Assembly (NCBI GenBank): GCA_027490955.1
Contig: JAIXXB010000011.1
Coordinates: 25,533 to 89,532, forward strand
DNA length: 64,000 nucleotides
Source: Rhodobacter sp.
Lineage (GTDB): Bacteria; Pseudomonadota; Alphaproteobacteria; Rhodobacterales; Rhodobacteraceae
Direction of reading: 5' to 3'
Below the pieces are notes generated by a model, which was not told the origin of the DNA, did not search any database, and saw only the letters and a list, made by a program, of their open reading frames with translations. Below, piece after piece: positions 51,351-61,612 of this stretch (position 1 is the first letter of the stretch; every line of letters begins with the position of its first letter). Position numbers and translations under genes: made by a program.

Positions 51351-54300
51351 ATGCAAAGATTCGATCAGATTACCCTCTCTGCCGCACCCGAAGGCTATGA
51401 TGCGGCCTTAGTTTTGGCCGAACTTGCGCGCGGCAAACCTGTGATCCACATCGCCCGCGATGACCGCCGCATGGCGGCCATGCGCGCGGCGCTGGCGGCG
51501 CATGACCCCAAGGTTATGGTGCTGGATCTGCCTGCATGGGATTGCCTGCCCTATGACCGCGTCTCGCCCAGCCCTGCGGTGATGTCGCATCGCATGTCCA
51601 CGCTGGCGGCGCTGGCAGCGGGATTGCCTGCGCCCTTCGTGCTGCTGACCACGCTGAATGCCGCCACCCAACGCCTGCCCACGCGGGCCGTGCTGCGGGG
51701 CGCGTCTTTTGTGGCGGCGGTCGGCTCTCGTGTGGACGAGGGGCAGTTGAAAGGCTTTTTGGTGCGCATGGGCTTTTCGCCCGTCTCGACTGTGGCCGAA
51801 GTCGGCGATTACGCCATTCGCGGCGGCATCATTGATATCTTCCCTCCCGGTGGGGGCGGGCCTGTGCGGCTGGACTTTTTCGGCGATGTGCTGGACGGCG
51901 CGCGCAGGTTTGACCCGATCACGCAGCGCACCACAGAAAAGCTGTCGGGCATCGAATTTGCCCCCATGTCCGAGGTGATTTTGGACGAGGCCGCCATCTC
52001 GCGGTTTCGGCAAAACTACCGCGTCGAATTTGGGGCAGGCGGCAGTGACGATCCGCTATACGAGGCCGTTTCCGCAGGGCGCAAACATGCAGGCATGGAA
52101 CATTGGCTGCCGTTTTTCCATGAAAAGCTGGAAACGATATTTGACTTTTTACCAGATGCGGCGGTGATGCTGGATGATGGCGCAACCGCGCAGCGCCTGT
52201 CGCGGTGGGAGGGAATCGCCGATCAATATGATGCGCGGCTAGAGGCGATGACCGCCAAATCTAGGATGGACACTGTCTATAAACCCTGCGCGCCAAAGCT
52301 GCTGTATTTGGACGATCAGGCATGGCAAGGGGCCATTTCGCAGCACCGACATGTGCAAATTTCCGTGTTGCCGCAGGCAACAGGGCCGAATGTTTTGGAT
52401 GCAGGCGGGCGGATTGGGCGCAGTTTTGCCCCCGAGCGCCAGCAAGAAAACACAAGCCTTTTCAGTGCTTTGGCTAAACATATTGAAGAAAAATCTAAAT
52501 CCGCCCCCGTGGTTTTGGCCGCATGGTCGGAAGGTGCGCGTGAACGTTTGCTTGGCCTTTTGTCAGAACAGGGATTGGCTGCGCGCAACATCGCCAGCCT
52601 GCGCGATATGCCCTCTGCACAGGGCGGGCTGTATGTGATCATTTGGCCGCTGGAAACGGGCTTTGAAACCGCAAAGCTGGTTGTCATTTCCGAACAAGAT
52701 ATCTTGGGCGACCGCATCTCGGCCAAGCCCAAGCGCAAGCGCAAGGCCGACAATTTCCTGCGCGAGGTGGACAGTCTTTCGGTGGGCGATTTGGTGGTGC
52801 ATGTCGAACATGGGGTGGGCCGTTATCTGGGGCTAGAGGTGATCACTGCCCTTGGCGCGCCCCATGCCTGCGTCGCGCTGGAATATGCCGATCACGCCAA
52901 GCTGTATCTGCCTGTCGAGAATATCGAACTGCTTTCGCGCTATGGCCATGAAGAGGGGCTGCTTGACCGATTGGGCGGCGGCGCGTGGCAGGCCAAAAAG
53001 GCCAAGCTGAAACAGCGCATCCGCGACATCGCCGATAAGCTGATGCGCATTGCCGCCGAACGCGCCCTGCGCCATGCCCCGATCCTAGAGGCCCCCCATT
53101 CCCTGTGGGAGGCCTTCGCCGCCCGCTTTCCCTATACCGAAACCGATGACCAATTGGCCGCCATTGCCGATGTGGTGGCCGATTTGGAAAAAGGCAGCCC
53201 GATGGACAGGCTGGTGGTGGGCGATGTGGGCTTTGGCAAAACCGAGGTCGCCATGCGCGCGGCCTTTGTGGCGGCACTCGCAGGGATGCAGGTGGCGGTG
53301 ATTTGCCCCACCACGCTGCTGGCACGCCAGCATTACCGCAGTTTTGTGGAACGCTTTCGCGGATTTCCAATGGCGATCAAGCCGCTGTCGCGCTTTGTCT
53401 CGGCCAAAGAGGCCAGCGCCACGCGCGAGGGGCTGGCCGATGGCACTGTGGATATTGTGGTGGGCACCCATGCGCTGCTGGCCAAATCCATTCGCTTTAA
53501 AAACCTTGGCCTTTTGGTCATTGACGAAGAGCAGCATTTTGGCGTCTCGCATAAAGAGCGCCTCAAGGAAATGCGCAGCGAAATTCACGTGCTGACGCTG
53601 ACCGCCACGCCCATTCCGCGCACGCTGCAACTGTCGCTGACAGGGGTGCGCGATCTGTCGTTGATCACCACGCCGCCCGTCGATCGCCTTGCCATTCGCA
53701 CCTATGTCTCGGAATTTGACAGCGTGACGCTGCGCGAGGCTTTGCTGCGCGAACGTCATCGCGGCGGGCAATCTTTCTTTGTGGTGCCGCGTATTTCTGA
53801 TTTGCACGAGGTGCAAGAGTTTCTGGCCCAAAACGTGCCCGAACTGCGCTATGTCATCGCGCATGGCCAATTGGCGGCGGGTGATTTGGACGAAAGGATG
53901 AATGATTTCTACGATGGCAAATATGATGTGCTGCTGGCCACATCCATCGTGGAAAGCGGCCTTGATATTCCCACCGCCAATACGATGATTGTCTACCGCG
54001 CCGATATGTTTGGCCTGAGCCAATTGTACCAGATTCGTGGGCGGGTGGGGCGCGCCAAGGTGCGGGCCTATTGTTTCTTGACCACCAAACCCCGCAGCCC
54101 GCTGACCCCGCAGGCCAAGAAGCGCCTGCGCCTGATGGCCAGCTTGGACAGTTTGGGTGCGGGGTTCAATCTGGCCAGCCATGATTTAGATCTGCGCGGG
54201 GCAGGCAATCTGCTGGGCGAAGAACAATCGGGCCATATCAAAGAGGTGGGCTATGAGCTGTATCAGCAGATGCTGGAGGATACGATTGCGAAAATCAAAT

Positions 54301-54800
54301 CGGGCGAGATTGCGGGCCTGACCGCTGTGGACGACCAATGGTCACCGCAGATCAATCTGGGCGTGCCGGTGATGATTCCCGAATCCTATATCCCCGATTT
54401 GGACATTCGTTTGGGCCTGTATCGCCGCCTGTCCAGCCTGACCACCAAGGTGGAACTGGAAGGTTTCGCTGCCGAACTCATCGACCGCTTTGGCCCCCTG
54501 CCGCGCGAGGTGAACACGCTGATGCTGATTGTGCGTATCAAAGCCATGTGCAAGCGGGCAGGCATCTCGCGGCTGGATGCGGGGGCCAAGGGCGCAACAG
54601 TGCAGTTTCACAACGACAAATTCGCCAATCCCGCAGGGCTGGTGACCTTTCTAAAAGAACAGGGGCCAGCCGCGCGCGTGCAGGGCAATAAGATTGTGCT
54701 GATGGGCGAGATGCGCGGCGAGGGCGAACGGATTAAGGCCGCCTTTGCCATTGCCAAAGGGCTGGCCGAACATGTGATCGCCGCCAAGAAAAGCGCCTAA
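51351..54800 (+). CDS. mfd: Transcription-repair coupling factor Mfd
   Basis: This 1149-residue DNA translocase removes stalled RNA polymerase and recruits UvrA. The UvrB-like N-terminal part has VLDLPAWDCLPYDRVSPSPAV. The polymerase-interacting domain has DLVVHVEHGVGRYLGLE. The helicase has Walker A GDVGFGKTEVAMRAAF, a DEEQHFG box and motif VI QIRGRVGRA. The TRCF C-terminal domain is present. AGGTAAG precedes the ATG at 51351, four bases after the preceding gene. Length is normal for the family. Confidence 0.96.
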   Translation: MQRFDQITLSAAPEGYDAALVLAELARGKPVIHIARDDRRMAAMRAALAAHDPKVMVLDLPAWDCLPYDRVSPSPAVMSHRMSTLAALAAGLPAPFVLLTTLNAATQRLPTRAVLRGASFVAAVGSRVDEGQLKGFLVRMGFSPVSTVAEVGDYAIRGGIIDIFPPGGGGPVRLDFFGDVLDGARRFDPITQRTTEKLSGIEFAPMSEVILDEAAISRFRQNYRVEFGAGGSDDPLYEAVSAGRKHAGMEHWLPFFHEKLETIFDFLPDAAVMLDDGATAQRLSRWEGIADQYDARLEAMTAKSRMDTVYKPCAPKLLYLDDQAWQGAISQHRHVQISVLPQATGPNVLDAGGRIGRSFAPERQQENTSLFSALAKHIEEKSKSAPVVLAAWSEGARERLLGLLSEQGLAARNIASLRDMPSAQGGLYVIIWPLETGFETAKLVVISEQDILGDRISAKPKRKRKADNFLREVDSLSVGDLVVHVEHGVGRYLGLEVITALGAPHACVALEYADHAKLYLPVENIELLSRYGHEEGLLDRLGGGAWQAKKAKLKQRIRDIADKLMRIAAERALRHAPILEAPHSLWEAFAARFPYTETDDQLAAIADVVADLEKGSPMDRLVVGDVGFGKTEVAMRAAFVAALAGMQVAVICPTTLLARQHYRSFVERFRGFPMAIKPLSRFVSAKEASATREGLADGTVDIVVGTHALLAKSIRFKNLGLLVIDEEQHFGVSHKERLKEMRSEIHVLTLTATPIPRTLQLSLTGVRDLSLITTPPVDRLAIRTYVSEFDSVTLREALLRERHRGGQSFFVVPRISDLHEVQEFLAQNVPELRYVIAHGQLAAGDLDERMNDFYDGKYDVLLATSIVESGLDIPTANTMIVYRADMFGLSQLYQIRGRVGRAKVRAYCFLTTKPRSPLTPQAKKRLRLMASLDSLGAGFNLASHDLDLRGAGNLLGEEQSGHIKEVGYELYQQMLEDTIAKIKSGEIAGLTAVDDQWSPQINLGVPVMIPESYIPDLDIRLGLYRRLSSLTTKVELEGFAAELIDRFGPLPREVNTLMLIVRIKAMCKRAGISRLDAGAKGATVQFHNDKFANPAGLVTFLKEQGPAARVQGNKIVLMGEMRGEGERIKAAFAIAKGLAEHVIAAKKSA

Positions 54801-54896
54801 GGGCAAAGGGGGGGCTCGCCCCCCCGCCGCTTTGGGCAGGGCCAAAGCGGCCCTTCCCAAAGCGGCCCCCCCGAGGATATTTGAGAAAAAGAGAAG
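54801..54896. repeat. Stacked GC hairpins plus GAGGATATTTG element, copy 2
   Basis: Downstream of mfd, a G7/C7 stem with a CTCG-type centre (about 54808-54825) is followed by GCCGCTTTGG and CCAAAGCGGC arms, then GAGGATATTTGAG and a purine-rich tail at 54873-54896. The last part matches 19223-19246 and, as there, sits between convergent genes. It probably acts in termination in both directions. Confidence 0.6.
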
Positions 54897-54910
54897 CGAA
54901 AGCGCGCGCG

Positions 54911-55354
54911 CTAACTGCGCAGGCCCGTTTCTTGCAGCAGGCCCAGCCGCTTTGCCTCGTAATAATAGCCCGAAGCATACCATTTCACGGCCATATCTTC
55001 ATTGCCGCCCGAAACAATCCACGCGCCTTTGAGGTATTTGCCTGCAAATTCAAGATTGGTTTCTGCATCCAGCAAATCTTCGGGCGCGCCGGTAAAGCCC
55101 ATGCCGCGCGCAGTTTGCGGCAGAATTTGCATCAGGCCCCAATACGGCCCATTGCGCGCTGCGGCGTTGTAATCGCTTTCGCGTTGGATGATGCGGTGCA
55201 GCAGGCTTTCGGGGATGTCATGGATTTTGGCCCATTTGCGGATCAACGCACGCATCTGCGGCGTCTCGCCCGGGTGAAGGTCCATCACCTGCGGCGCGCA
55301 GGCCAAAATCGGCAAGGTTAAGGCAAGGCTTAGGGCAGTGCGGCGCGAAATCAT
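54911..55354 (-). CDS. Lytic transglycosylase (SLT type), exported
   Basis: This is a 147-residue protein with a signal peptide (RTALSLALTLPILACA; possible lipobox ILAC). The SLT domain has the catalytic Glu in IIQRESDYN, then GLMQILPQTARGMGF and the helix NLEFAGKYLKGAW. It cleaves peptidoglycan glycan strands to 1,6-anhydro products. It is compact, with little beyond the catalytic domain. It is convergent with mfd. Confidence 0.88.
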   Translation of the reverse strand: MISRRTALSLALTLPILACAPQVMDLHPGETPQMRALIRKWAKIHDIPESLLHRIIQRESDYNAAARNGPYWGLMQILPQTARGMGFTGAPEDLLDAETNLEFAGKYLKGAWIVSGGNEDMAVKWYASGYYYEAKRLGLLQETGLRS

Positions 55355-55557
55355 GAGCGTCTCCTTTTGGCCTGCTTAGTGTGGCCATGGGCCAATTGCA
55401 AAGGCGGGCGGCGAAATCCCGCCCAAATGTCATTGCCCCGTCACAAAGCGGTGCCAAAACGGGCGCAGAACCCGCGAAATCTGGGGCTTGCGCCGCGATT
55501 TGTGCGAGATATAGTGCAACTGAGGGATGCTAGGTTTGTCTTATTGGGGTTATGCCT

Positions 55558-56172
55558 ATGCTAGACGGTGAGTTAAGCGCAGCAGATCGGGCGGGGGATT
55601 TTCGCAGCTCTTTCGTGCGCGATCCTGTCGGGTTGCGCCAGTTTCCCGCGCTGGTGCTGAATGCTGATTTCCGCCCGCTGTCCTATTACCCGCTGTCGCT
55701 GTGGCCATGGCAAGAGGCGATCAAAGCCGCTGTTTTGGACCGCGTGCAGATCATTGCCGAATATGACCAAACTGTGCGCAGCCAAAGGTTAGAGTTTAGG
55801 ATACCTTCGGTTGTTGTGCTGAAAGATTATGTGAAACCTCAAAAGCGCGTGGCCTTCACGCGCTTTAATCTTTTTCTGCGGGACGGGTTTTGCTGCCAAT
55901 ATTGCGGGTCTAAGGGCGATTTGACCTTTGACCATGTGGTGCCGCGCAGCCAAGGCGGGATTACATCGTGGGAGAATGTGGTAGCCGCCTGTTCGCCGTG
56001 CAATCTGAAAAAAGGGGCGCGCAGCCTGCGCCATTCGGGGCTGCATCTGGCCCATATGCCGCGCCGCCCCAGCCCCGAAGAAATGCAGGCCATGGGCCGC
56101 CGCTTTCCGCCGAACCATTTGCACGACAGTTGGATCGATTACCTGTATTGGGATGCCGAATTGGATGCTTGA
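55558..56172 (+). CDS. HNH endonuclease
   Basis: This is a 204-residue protein. The HNH core lies at about residues 105-150: two CxxC zinc pairs (CCQYCG and ACSPCN) frame FDHVVPRSQGGITSWENVV. The N-terminal 100 residues (LVLNADFRPLSYYPLSLWPWQEAI) are typical of a widespread stand-alone HNH family in alphaproteobacteria, whose DNA target and function are not known. The ATG at 55558 is preferred over 55552 because GGGG then has a workable spacing. It overlaps the mgtC-like start. Confidence 0.87.
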   Translation: MLDGELSAADRAGDFRSSFVRDPVGLRQFPALVLNADFRPLSYYPLSLWPWQEAIKAAVLDRVQIIAEYDQTVRSQRLEFRIPSVVVLKDYVKPQKRVAFTRFNLFLRDGFCCQYCGSKGDLTFDHVVPRSQGGITSWENVVAACSPCNLKKGARSLRHSGLHLAHMPRRPSPEEMQAMGRRFPPNHLHDSWIDYLYWDAELDA

Positions 56173-56857
56173 GGTTGCGCGGCTGCCCTTGTTTGCTGAA
56201 ATCTTGAACTTGGCCGTGGCTGTTTTTTGCGGGGCGATCATCGGGTCTGAACGGCAATTGCGCGGGCGCATGGCGGGGCTGCGCACCAATGCATTGGTGG
56301 CGCTGGGGGCGGCGGGTTTTGTGATTTTCAGCCAGCTTGTGCCGCAAGATGCCAGCCCCAGCCGCGTGGCGGCGCAGGTCGTCTCGGGCATTGGTTTTTT
56401 GGGTGCGGGAATCATTTTCCGCGAAGGCGGCACAGTGCATGGGTTGAACACTGCGGCCACGCTGTGGTGTTCGGCGGCGGTGGGGGTTTTTGCGGGACTT
56501 TCGGCGCTGCCTCATGCCTTGGTGATCACCGCCTTTGTGGTGTTTGTGAACCTTGGGCTGCGGCCCTTGGTCAAATGGTTAAAAACATTCGTCCAGCCCC
56601 AAGATCTTGGCACGCATCACGCCTATCTGGAGCTTATCTGCGCCCCCGCTGACGAGGCCGATTTGCGCGCCATGGCGATCAAAGCGATGCCCAGCGGCGC
56701 GGTGACAGGGTTTGAACGGCGCGAAGTGCAGGCGGGCATGATGCTGACCCTTGCGGCCAGCGAGTTAAGCCCCAGCGTGATGCAACAGATTTTACATAAA
56801 TTGATGCCCGATGCGCGCATTCAATCGGTGCATTGGCGCGGCAGCGAGGATACATAG
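56165..56857 (+). CDS. MgtC/SapB-family membrane protein
   Basis: This is a 230-residue protein. The first 140 residues form the MgtC membrane domain with SERQLRGRMAGLRTNALVALGAA and GIGFLGAGIIFREGGTVHGLNTAATLWCSAAVG. A cytoplasmic C-terminal domain of about 80 residues follows. Family members affect magnesium homeostasis and the F-ATPase. The start overlaps the HNH gene by eight bases, so the two are co-translated. Confidence 0.88.
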   Translation: MLEVARLPLFAEILNLAVAVFCGAIIGSERQLRGRMAGLRTNALVALGAAGFVIFSQLVPQDASPSRVAAQVVSGIGFLGAGIIFREGGTVHGLNTAATLWCSAAVGVFAGLSALPHALVITAFVVFVNLGLRPLVKWLKTFVQPQDLGTHHAYLELICAPADEADLRAMAIKAMPSGAVTGFERREVQAGMMLTLAASELSPSVMQQILHKLMPDARIQSVHWRGSEDT

Positions 56858-56947
56858 CGCATAAAGTTAACCACTTGCTGCGACCTTGGCGGGCAAATCT
56901 GATCTGGGGCGCTAGACTTGGACGGCAAGCAGGGGTAAAAGGCGCGC

Positions 56948-56959
56948 GTTAGCGCTAAC
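56948..56959. promoter_or_regulatory. LacI-type operator palindrome before zwf
   Basis: GTTAGCGCTAAC is a perfect 12-base palindrome with a central CG, the classic form of LacI-family operators. It ends 23 bases before the zwf start codon and would block transcription or early elongation if bound. No LacI-family gene is in the window. Confidence 0.6.
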
Positions 56960-56982
56960 AGCGCCTGAATCGAGGATAAATC

Positions 56983-58434
56983 ATGGTATCGCGCGTCATC
57001 CCTGTCGACAGCTTTGATCTGGTGATCTTTGGCGGCACAGGGGATCTGGCCAAGCGCAAAATTCTGCCGGGCCTGTATCGGCGTTTCGTATCGGGCCAGA
57101 TGAATGGGGAAAGCCGCATCATTGGGGCTGCGCGGGCCGATTTGAACGATGCCAGTTTCCGCGAGGTGGTGGCAGGGGCGATTGCAGAATTTGGCGATAA
57201 GTCCCTTGCCGATCCTGCCAAGATTGCCGAGTTTTTGGCGCGCATCCATTATGTGCCTGTCGATGCCACGGGCACGAATGGCTGGGCGCAATTGGCCGCC
57301 CATATGCGGCAGGGCGTTGTACGGGCGTTCTACTTTTCGGTCGCGCCCAATTTGTTTGGCGATATCGCCCAGCGCCTGCATGATCACGGCATTGCCACCC
57401 CCACCAGCCGCATTGTGGTGGAAAAACCCTTTGGGCGCGATTTGGCCTCGGCCCGTGCGCTGAACGCGGTTTTGGCGCAGCATTTCACCGAAGATCAGAT
57501 TTACCGCATTGACCATTACTTGGGCAAAGAAACGGTGCAAAATCTGATGGCGGTGCGCTTTGCCAATATTTTGTTCGAGCCGATTTGGAAATCGCAATAC
57601 ATCGATCATGTGCAAATCACAGTGGCGGAAACTGTGGGGGTCGAAGGGCGGGGCGCCTATTACGATAAATCGGGCGCGATGCGCGATATGGTGCAAAATC
57701 ACCTGATGCAATTGCTGTGCCTGATTGCGATGGAGCCGCCTTACCATTTCGACCCCGCCGCAGTGCGCGATGAAAAGCTAAAGGTGATCCGCGCGCTGCG
57801 CCCCGTGCAGCCCGATGAAATTGTGCGCGGCCAATACCGCGCCAGCGAGGGGGATGAAGATTACATCACCCATTCGGAAAACCCCGAGAGCCGCACCGAA
57901 AGCTATATCGCGCTGAAGGTGCATGTGGCCAATTGGCGCTGGCAGGGCACGCCGTTTTACCTGCGCACGGGCAAAAAGCTGCGCGCGCGCACTTCGGAAA
58001 TTGCCATCACCTTCAAACAGCCGCCCCATGCAATTTTTGATGATGTGACGGGCTGGAATGAGAATGTTTTGGTCATCCGCCTGCAACCCAATGAGGGGAT
58101 GACTCTGTCGGTGATGATCAAAGAACCAGGCCCAGGTGGGATGCGCCTGATGAATGTGCCGCTGGATATGTCCTTTGCCGAGGCTTTGGGGGCCGCGGCC
58201 GATGACATTCCCGAAGCCTACGAGCGGTTGATTATGGATGTGATCCGTGGCAACCAAACCCTGTTCATGCGCGGTGACGAGGTCGAGGCCGCTTGGGCAT
58301 GGACTGACCCGATCATCAACGGGTGGGAAGCGCGGGCAGACAAGCCCAAACAATATGATGCGGGATCCTCTGGCCCAGAAGATGCGCTGATGTTGATGCA
58401 CCGCGATGGGCGCCGCTGGAGGGAGATTAGCTAA
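56983..58434 (+). CDS. zwf: Glucose-6-phosphate dehydrogenase
   Basis: This 483-residue enzyme oxidises glucose-6-phosphate to 6-phosphogluconolactone with NAD(P). It has the coenzyme fingerprint GGTGDLAKRKILPGLYR, the EKPFGRDLASA segment and the active-site RIDHYLGKETVQN. GAGGATAA precedes the ATG. It begins the zwf-pgl-pgi operon; the next ATG overlaps its stop by one base. A LacI-type palindrome in the leader suggests sugar-responsive control. Confidence 0.95.
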   Translation: MVSRVIPVDSFDLVIFGGTGDLAKRKILPGLYRRFVSGQMNGESRIIGAARADLNDASFREVVAGAIAEFGDKSLADPAKIAEFLARIHYVPVDATGTNGWAQLAAHMRQGVVRAFYFSVAPNLFGDIAQRLHDHGIATPTSRIVVEKPFGRDLASARALNAVLAQHFTEDQIYRIDHYLGKETVQNLMAVRFANILFEPIWKSQYIDHVQITVAETVGVEGRGAYYDKSGAMRDMVQNHLMQLLCLIAMEPPYHFDPAAVRDEKLKVIRALRPVQPDEIVRGQYRASEGDEDYITHSENPESRTESYIALKVHVANWRWQGTPFYLRTGKKLRARTSEIAITFKQPPHAIFDDVTGWNENVLVIRLQPNEGMTLSVMIKEPGPGGMRLMNVPLDMSFAEALGAAADDIPEAYERLIMDVIRGNQTLFMRGDEVEAAWAWTDPIINGWEARADKPKQYDAGSSGPEDALMLMHRDGRRWREIS

Positions 58435-59105
58435 TGCGATTCGTATCCTATGCCGACCGCGCGCGCCATGCCTATGGCGTGGCTGCGGCCATCTCGCTTG
58501 AGTTGAAAAGGGCGATCGAGGTGGATGGCCATGCCACGCTATGCGTGGCGGGCGGCACCACCCCCGCACCTGCCTTTGACATTTTGGCAGGTGCGATGAT
58601 TGATTGGTCAAAAGTAACCGTCATCCCCACAGACGAGCGTTGGGTAGATGAAAGCGATCCAAGGTCCAACGCGGCCTTGGTGAAAAAGCATCTGCTTACG
58701 GGCGCAGCCTCGGCGGCCAAATATATCAGCTTTTATGCCGCAGGCCTTTCGCCTGCCGAAGGGATTGCCAGCATCACCAAAAATCTGGCCCCGCATTTGC
58801 CCATTACAGTTTTGCTGGCAGGCATGGGGCTGGATATGCATACCGCATCGCTGTTTCCCGATGCCGATGGGATCAAGGCCGCGATGGCCGATGATGCCCC
58901 GCCCGTGATGGTGATGCAGCCCAAATCCCAGCCCGAGGCGCGCATCACCCTAACCGCCCCCGTTTTGGCCGCGGCGCGCCACAGCCATATCATGATCACA
59001 GGGGCCGATAAACGCGCCGTGGTCGAAGGCATGGGTGCGCCCTTGCCAGAAAAAGCGCCTGTCAGCATTTTGCTGGCCCGCGCACAGGTGCATTGGGCAT
59101 TGTGA
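58434..59105 (+). CDS. pgl: 6-phosphogluconolactonase
   Basis: This 223-residue protein of the DevB type hydrolyses the lactone made by Zwf. It has the motif [15 protein letters not shown], then [28 protein letters not shown], and a late [10 protein letters not shown] segment. It overlaps zwf by one base (TAATG) and is followed by pgi after seven bases. Confidence 0.93.
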   Translation: MRFVSYADRARHAYGVAAAISLELKRAIEVDGHATLCVAGGTTPAPAFDILAGAMIDWSKVTVIPTDERWVDESDPRSNAALVKKHLLTGAASAAKYISFYAAGLSPAEGIASITKNLAPHLPITVLLAGMGLDMHTASLFPDADGIKAAMADDAPPVMVMQPKSQPEARITLTAPVLAAARHSHIMITGADKRAVVEGMGAPLPEKAPVSILLARAQVHWAL

Positions 59106-59112
59106 GGGTGAA

Positions 59113-60714
59113 ATGACACAGATTTGGGCTGATTTGGCCGCGCATCAGGCACAGCGCGCAGAAGTAAAGATTTTGTCGCTGTTCGATGACCCAAAGCGCT
59201 TTGCGCAGTTTTCGGCGCAGGCCGATGGGCTGCTGTTTGATTTTTCCAAAACCACCTTGACCGCGCAGTCGATGGATTTGCTGCTTGGCTTGGCGCAGGC
59301 GACTGGGCTGGCGGAAAAGCGCGCGGCGATGTTTTCGGGCGCAAAGATCAATCAGACCGAAGGCCGCGCTGTTCTGCATACGGCGCTGCGCGCGGCCCCT
59401 GATGCGCAGGTGATGGTGGATGGGAAAAATGTCATCCCCGCCGTTCATGCGACGCTGGCACGAATGGCGGCCTTTGCGGATGATCTGCGAAATGGAAGGT
59501 TCCAAGGGCAGGGCGGGCGCATCACCGATGTGGTCAATATCGGGATTGGCGGCTCTGATCTGGGCCCTGCGATGGCAACGCTTGCGCTGGCCCCCTATCA
59601 CGATGGGCCGCGCCTGCATTACGTGTCCAATATCGACGGCGCGCATATCGCCGATGTTTTGGCCCCGCTTAATCCGCAAACCACGCTGATTATTGTGGCC
59701 AGCAAAACCTTTACCACCATCGAAACCATGACCAATGCGCAAACCGCGCGCGATTGGATGGCCGCGCAGGTGAAAAACCCCGCTGCGCAATTTGCCGCCC
59801 TGTCAACGGCGGCAGAAAAAACCGCCGCTTTTGGCATTGATCCGTCGCGCGTCTTTGGGTTCGAAGATTGGGTGGGCGGGCGCTATTCGATTTGGGGGCC
59901 CATTGGGCTGGGCGTGATGATTGCGATAGGGCCCGACAATTTCGCGCAGTTTTTGGGCGGTGCGCGGGCGATGGATGACCATTTCCGCAATGCGGATCTG
60001 CGCCAGAATATCCCTGTTTTGCTGGCCTTGGTTGGGATTTGGCACAACCAAATCTGCGGCTATGCCTCGCGCGCGGTGCTGCCCTATGAACAGCGCCTGC
60101 TGCGCCTGCCTGCCTATTTGCAACAATTGGAAATGGAATCAAACGGCAAATCCGTGGCGATGGATGGCACAGATGTGCCCCGCCACACTGGCCCCGTGGT
60201 TTGGGGAGAGCCGGGCACCAATGGCCAGCACGCCTTTTATCAGTTGATCCATCAAGGCACGCGGGTGATCCCATGCGAATTTTTGCTTGCAAAACAGGGG
60301 CATGAGCCTGATTTGGCCCATCAACACCTGCTGCTGGCGGCCAATTGCCTTGCCCAATCCGAAGCTTTGATGCGCGGGCGCTCGCTGGATGAGGCGCGCG
60401 AGATGATGCGCAAAAAGGGGCTGACAGGGACAGAATTGGAACGCCAAGCGCGCCACAGGGTTTTTGCAGGCAACCGCCCCTCGACCACGCTTATCTACCC
60501 CAAACTGACGCCCTTTGTTCTGGGCCAAATCATCGCGCTGTATGAACACCGCGTTTTTGTCGAAGGGGTGATCTTGGGGATCAATTCATTCGACCAATGG
60601 GGGGTGGAATTGGGCAAAGAATTGGCCCTTGCGCTGGAGCCGATGCTGAAAGGCGGTGCGGTGGCTGGCAAAGACGCCTCGACCGCCGCGCTGATTGCGC
60701 ATTTGCGCGGGTGA
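59113..60714 (+). CDS. pgi: Glucose-6-phosphate isomerase
   Basis: This 533-residue enzyme interconverts glucose-6-phosphate and fructose-6-phosphate. The block [15 protein letters not shown], the first signature region ([15 protein letters not shown]) and the second ([16 protein letters not shown]) are intact. GTGAGGGTGAA precedes the ATG at 59113; an earlier frame from 59035 lies inside pgl. Its last 35 codons are duplicated about 0.87 kb downstream. Confidence 0.95.
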   Translation: MTQIWADLAAHQAQRAEVKILSLFDDPKRFAQFSAQADGLLFDFSKTTLTAQSMDLLLGLAQATGLAEKRAAMFSGAKINQTEGRAVLHTALRAAPDAQVMVDGKNVIPAVHATLARMAAFADDLRNGRFQGQGGRITDVVNIGIGGSDLGPAMATLALAPYHDGPRLHYVSNIDGAHIADVLAPLNPQTTLIIVASKTFTTIETMTNAQTARDWMAAQVKNPAAQFAALSTAAEKTAAFGIDPSRVFGFEDWVGGRYSIWGPIGLGVMIAIGPDNFAQFLGGARAMDDHFRNADLRQNIPVLLALVGIWHNQICGYASRAVLPYEQRLLRLPAYLQQLEMESNGKSVAMDGTDVPRHTGPVVWGEPGTNGQHAFYQLIHQGTRVIPCEFLLAKQGHEPDLAHQHLLLAANCLAQSEALMRGRSLDEAREMMRKKGLTGTELERQARHRVFAGNRPSTTLIYPKLTPFVLGQIIALYEHRVFVEGVILGINSFDQWGVELGKELALALEPMLKGGAVAGKDASTAALIAHLRG

Positions 60715-60717
60715 GAT

Positions 60718-60744
60718 CGTCTTGCCTTAAAAAAAGGCAAGACG
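60718..60744. terminator. Hairpin after pgi
   Basis: CGTCTTGCC and GGCAAGACG form a 9-base stem, extended by TT/AA, with an A-rich loop, four bases after the pgi stop. On the minus strand the loop and following bases give T-runs; on the plus strand no long T-tract follows. It probably ends the zwf operon or protects its mRNA. Confidence 0.6.
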
Positions 60745-60892
60745 CAGTTTGCTGGGCTGCTCTGTAAATGTGCGGGCAAAGCCCGTTTTCTCCAGCGCAT
60801 CGTCATGAGCTGCGCAAAACAAAAGAGTTTAGTCAGCAATCGCAGGGTGGCTTACTTGGTGAAATACCGTGCCGCTGCGAAGACTATTAAGG

Positions 60893-61321
60893 TTAAGGGC
60901 AGCAATTTGGACTGACTTGGCCGATGTTCTGGTTTGAAGGCTGGCAGCAGCCATTGTCGTCGGTATTGTCGTCGCCTGGGTCGGTCTCTTCCGCAGGTGC
61001 TGGTCTGGATTGAATTTCCTCCACCACAATGCTGACAGGATCATTGCCATTTACAGCAGGCAGGTTCGCGCCAAGCCAGACGTTCAGGGCAGCGCTGTCA
61101 TGGATCATTTCTTCGGTCAGGCCCGCCTCGCCTGCGGGATAAAAGACAACAGTGCCGTTGCGGATCACGCGCAGCGCCGCGCGATAGATACCATCTTCGC
61201 CTCGTGTGTTCATCACGGTGACAGAGACTGTTTCAGCAAAGGCCGCAGGTGTCATAACGGCGGAAGACAGGGCGCTTGCCAAAAGCAAAGCGCGCAAAAA
61301 TTGGATTTTTAGGTTGGTCAA
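60893..61321 (-). CDS. Secreted hypothetical protein A, tandem paralog
   Basis: This is a 142-residue protein with a signal peptide (FLRALLLASALSSAVMTPAAFA). The mature part has VSVTVMNTRGEDGIYRAALRVIRNGTVVFYPAGEAGLTEEMIHDSAALNVWL. A short acidic linker and a Cys-rich tail (CC near residues 125-126 and 140-141) end it. It is clearly homologous to the protein at 61613-62104. The start is a TTG, with AAAGGA upstream, aligned to the ATG of its paralog. The function is unknown; it is periplasmic or extracellular. Confidence 0.7.
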   Translation of the reverse strand: MTNLKIQFLRALLLASALSSAVMTPAAFAETVSVTVMNTRGEDGIYRAALRVIRNGTVVFYPAGEAGLTEEMIHDSAALNVWLGANLPAVNGNDPVSIVVEEIQSRPAPAEETDPGDDNTDDNGCCQPSNQNIGQVSPNCCP

Positions 61322-61471
61322 TTTGGTATAATCCTTTTGGTCAAAACTCTAGCAAGGGCCGATGCAGACCACCAAAAGTTTTATTTCGCAATCCGAATGT
61401 CCGTAACAATAAATATCCTTCGTATATAAAAAAATGCGCCAAAATAATAAATGAATATACAAAATAAATGC

Positions 61472-61579
61472 TTTGGCAAAGAACTGGCCCTTGCGCTAAA
61501 GCCGATGCTGAAAGGCGCGGCAGTGGCTGGCAAATACGCCTTTTCCGCCGCGCTGATTGCGCAATTGCGCGCGGGTTAA
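61472..61579 (+). pseudogene. Duplicated 3' fragment of pgi
   Basis: Thirty-five codons and a stop ([15 protein letters not shown] ... AALIAQLRAG) reproduce the end of pgi ([15 protein letters not shown] ... AALIAHLRG) with several changes. There is no start signal or 5' part, so it is a non-functional remnant. It marks the left end of the second unit of a tandem duplication that also copied the neighbouring secreted-protein gene. Confidence 0.85.
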
Positions 61580-61612
61580 ATCATTTTGCCCATATAAGTG
61601 GCAAGTTAGACC

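Noticed and set aside
53085..54182. Long minus-strand frame inside mfd
   Set aside because: It lies opposite the Mfd helicase motifs and has no recognisable protein pattern.
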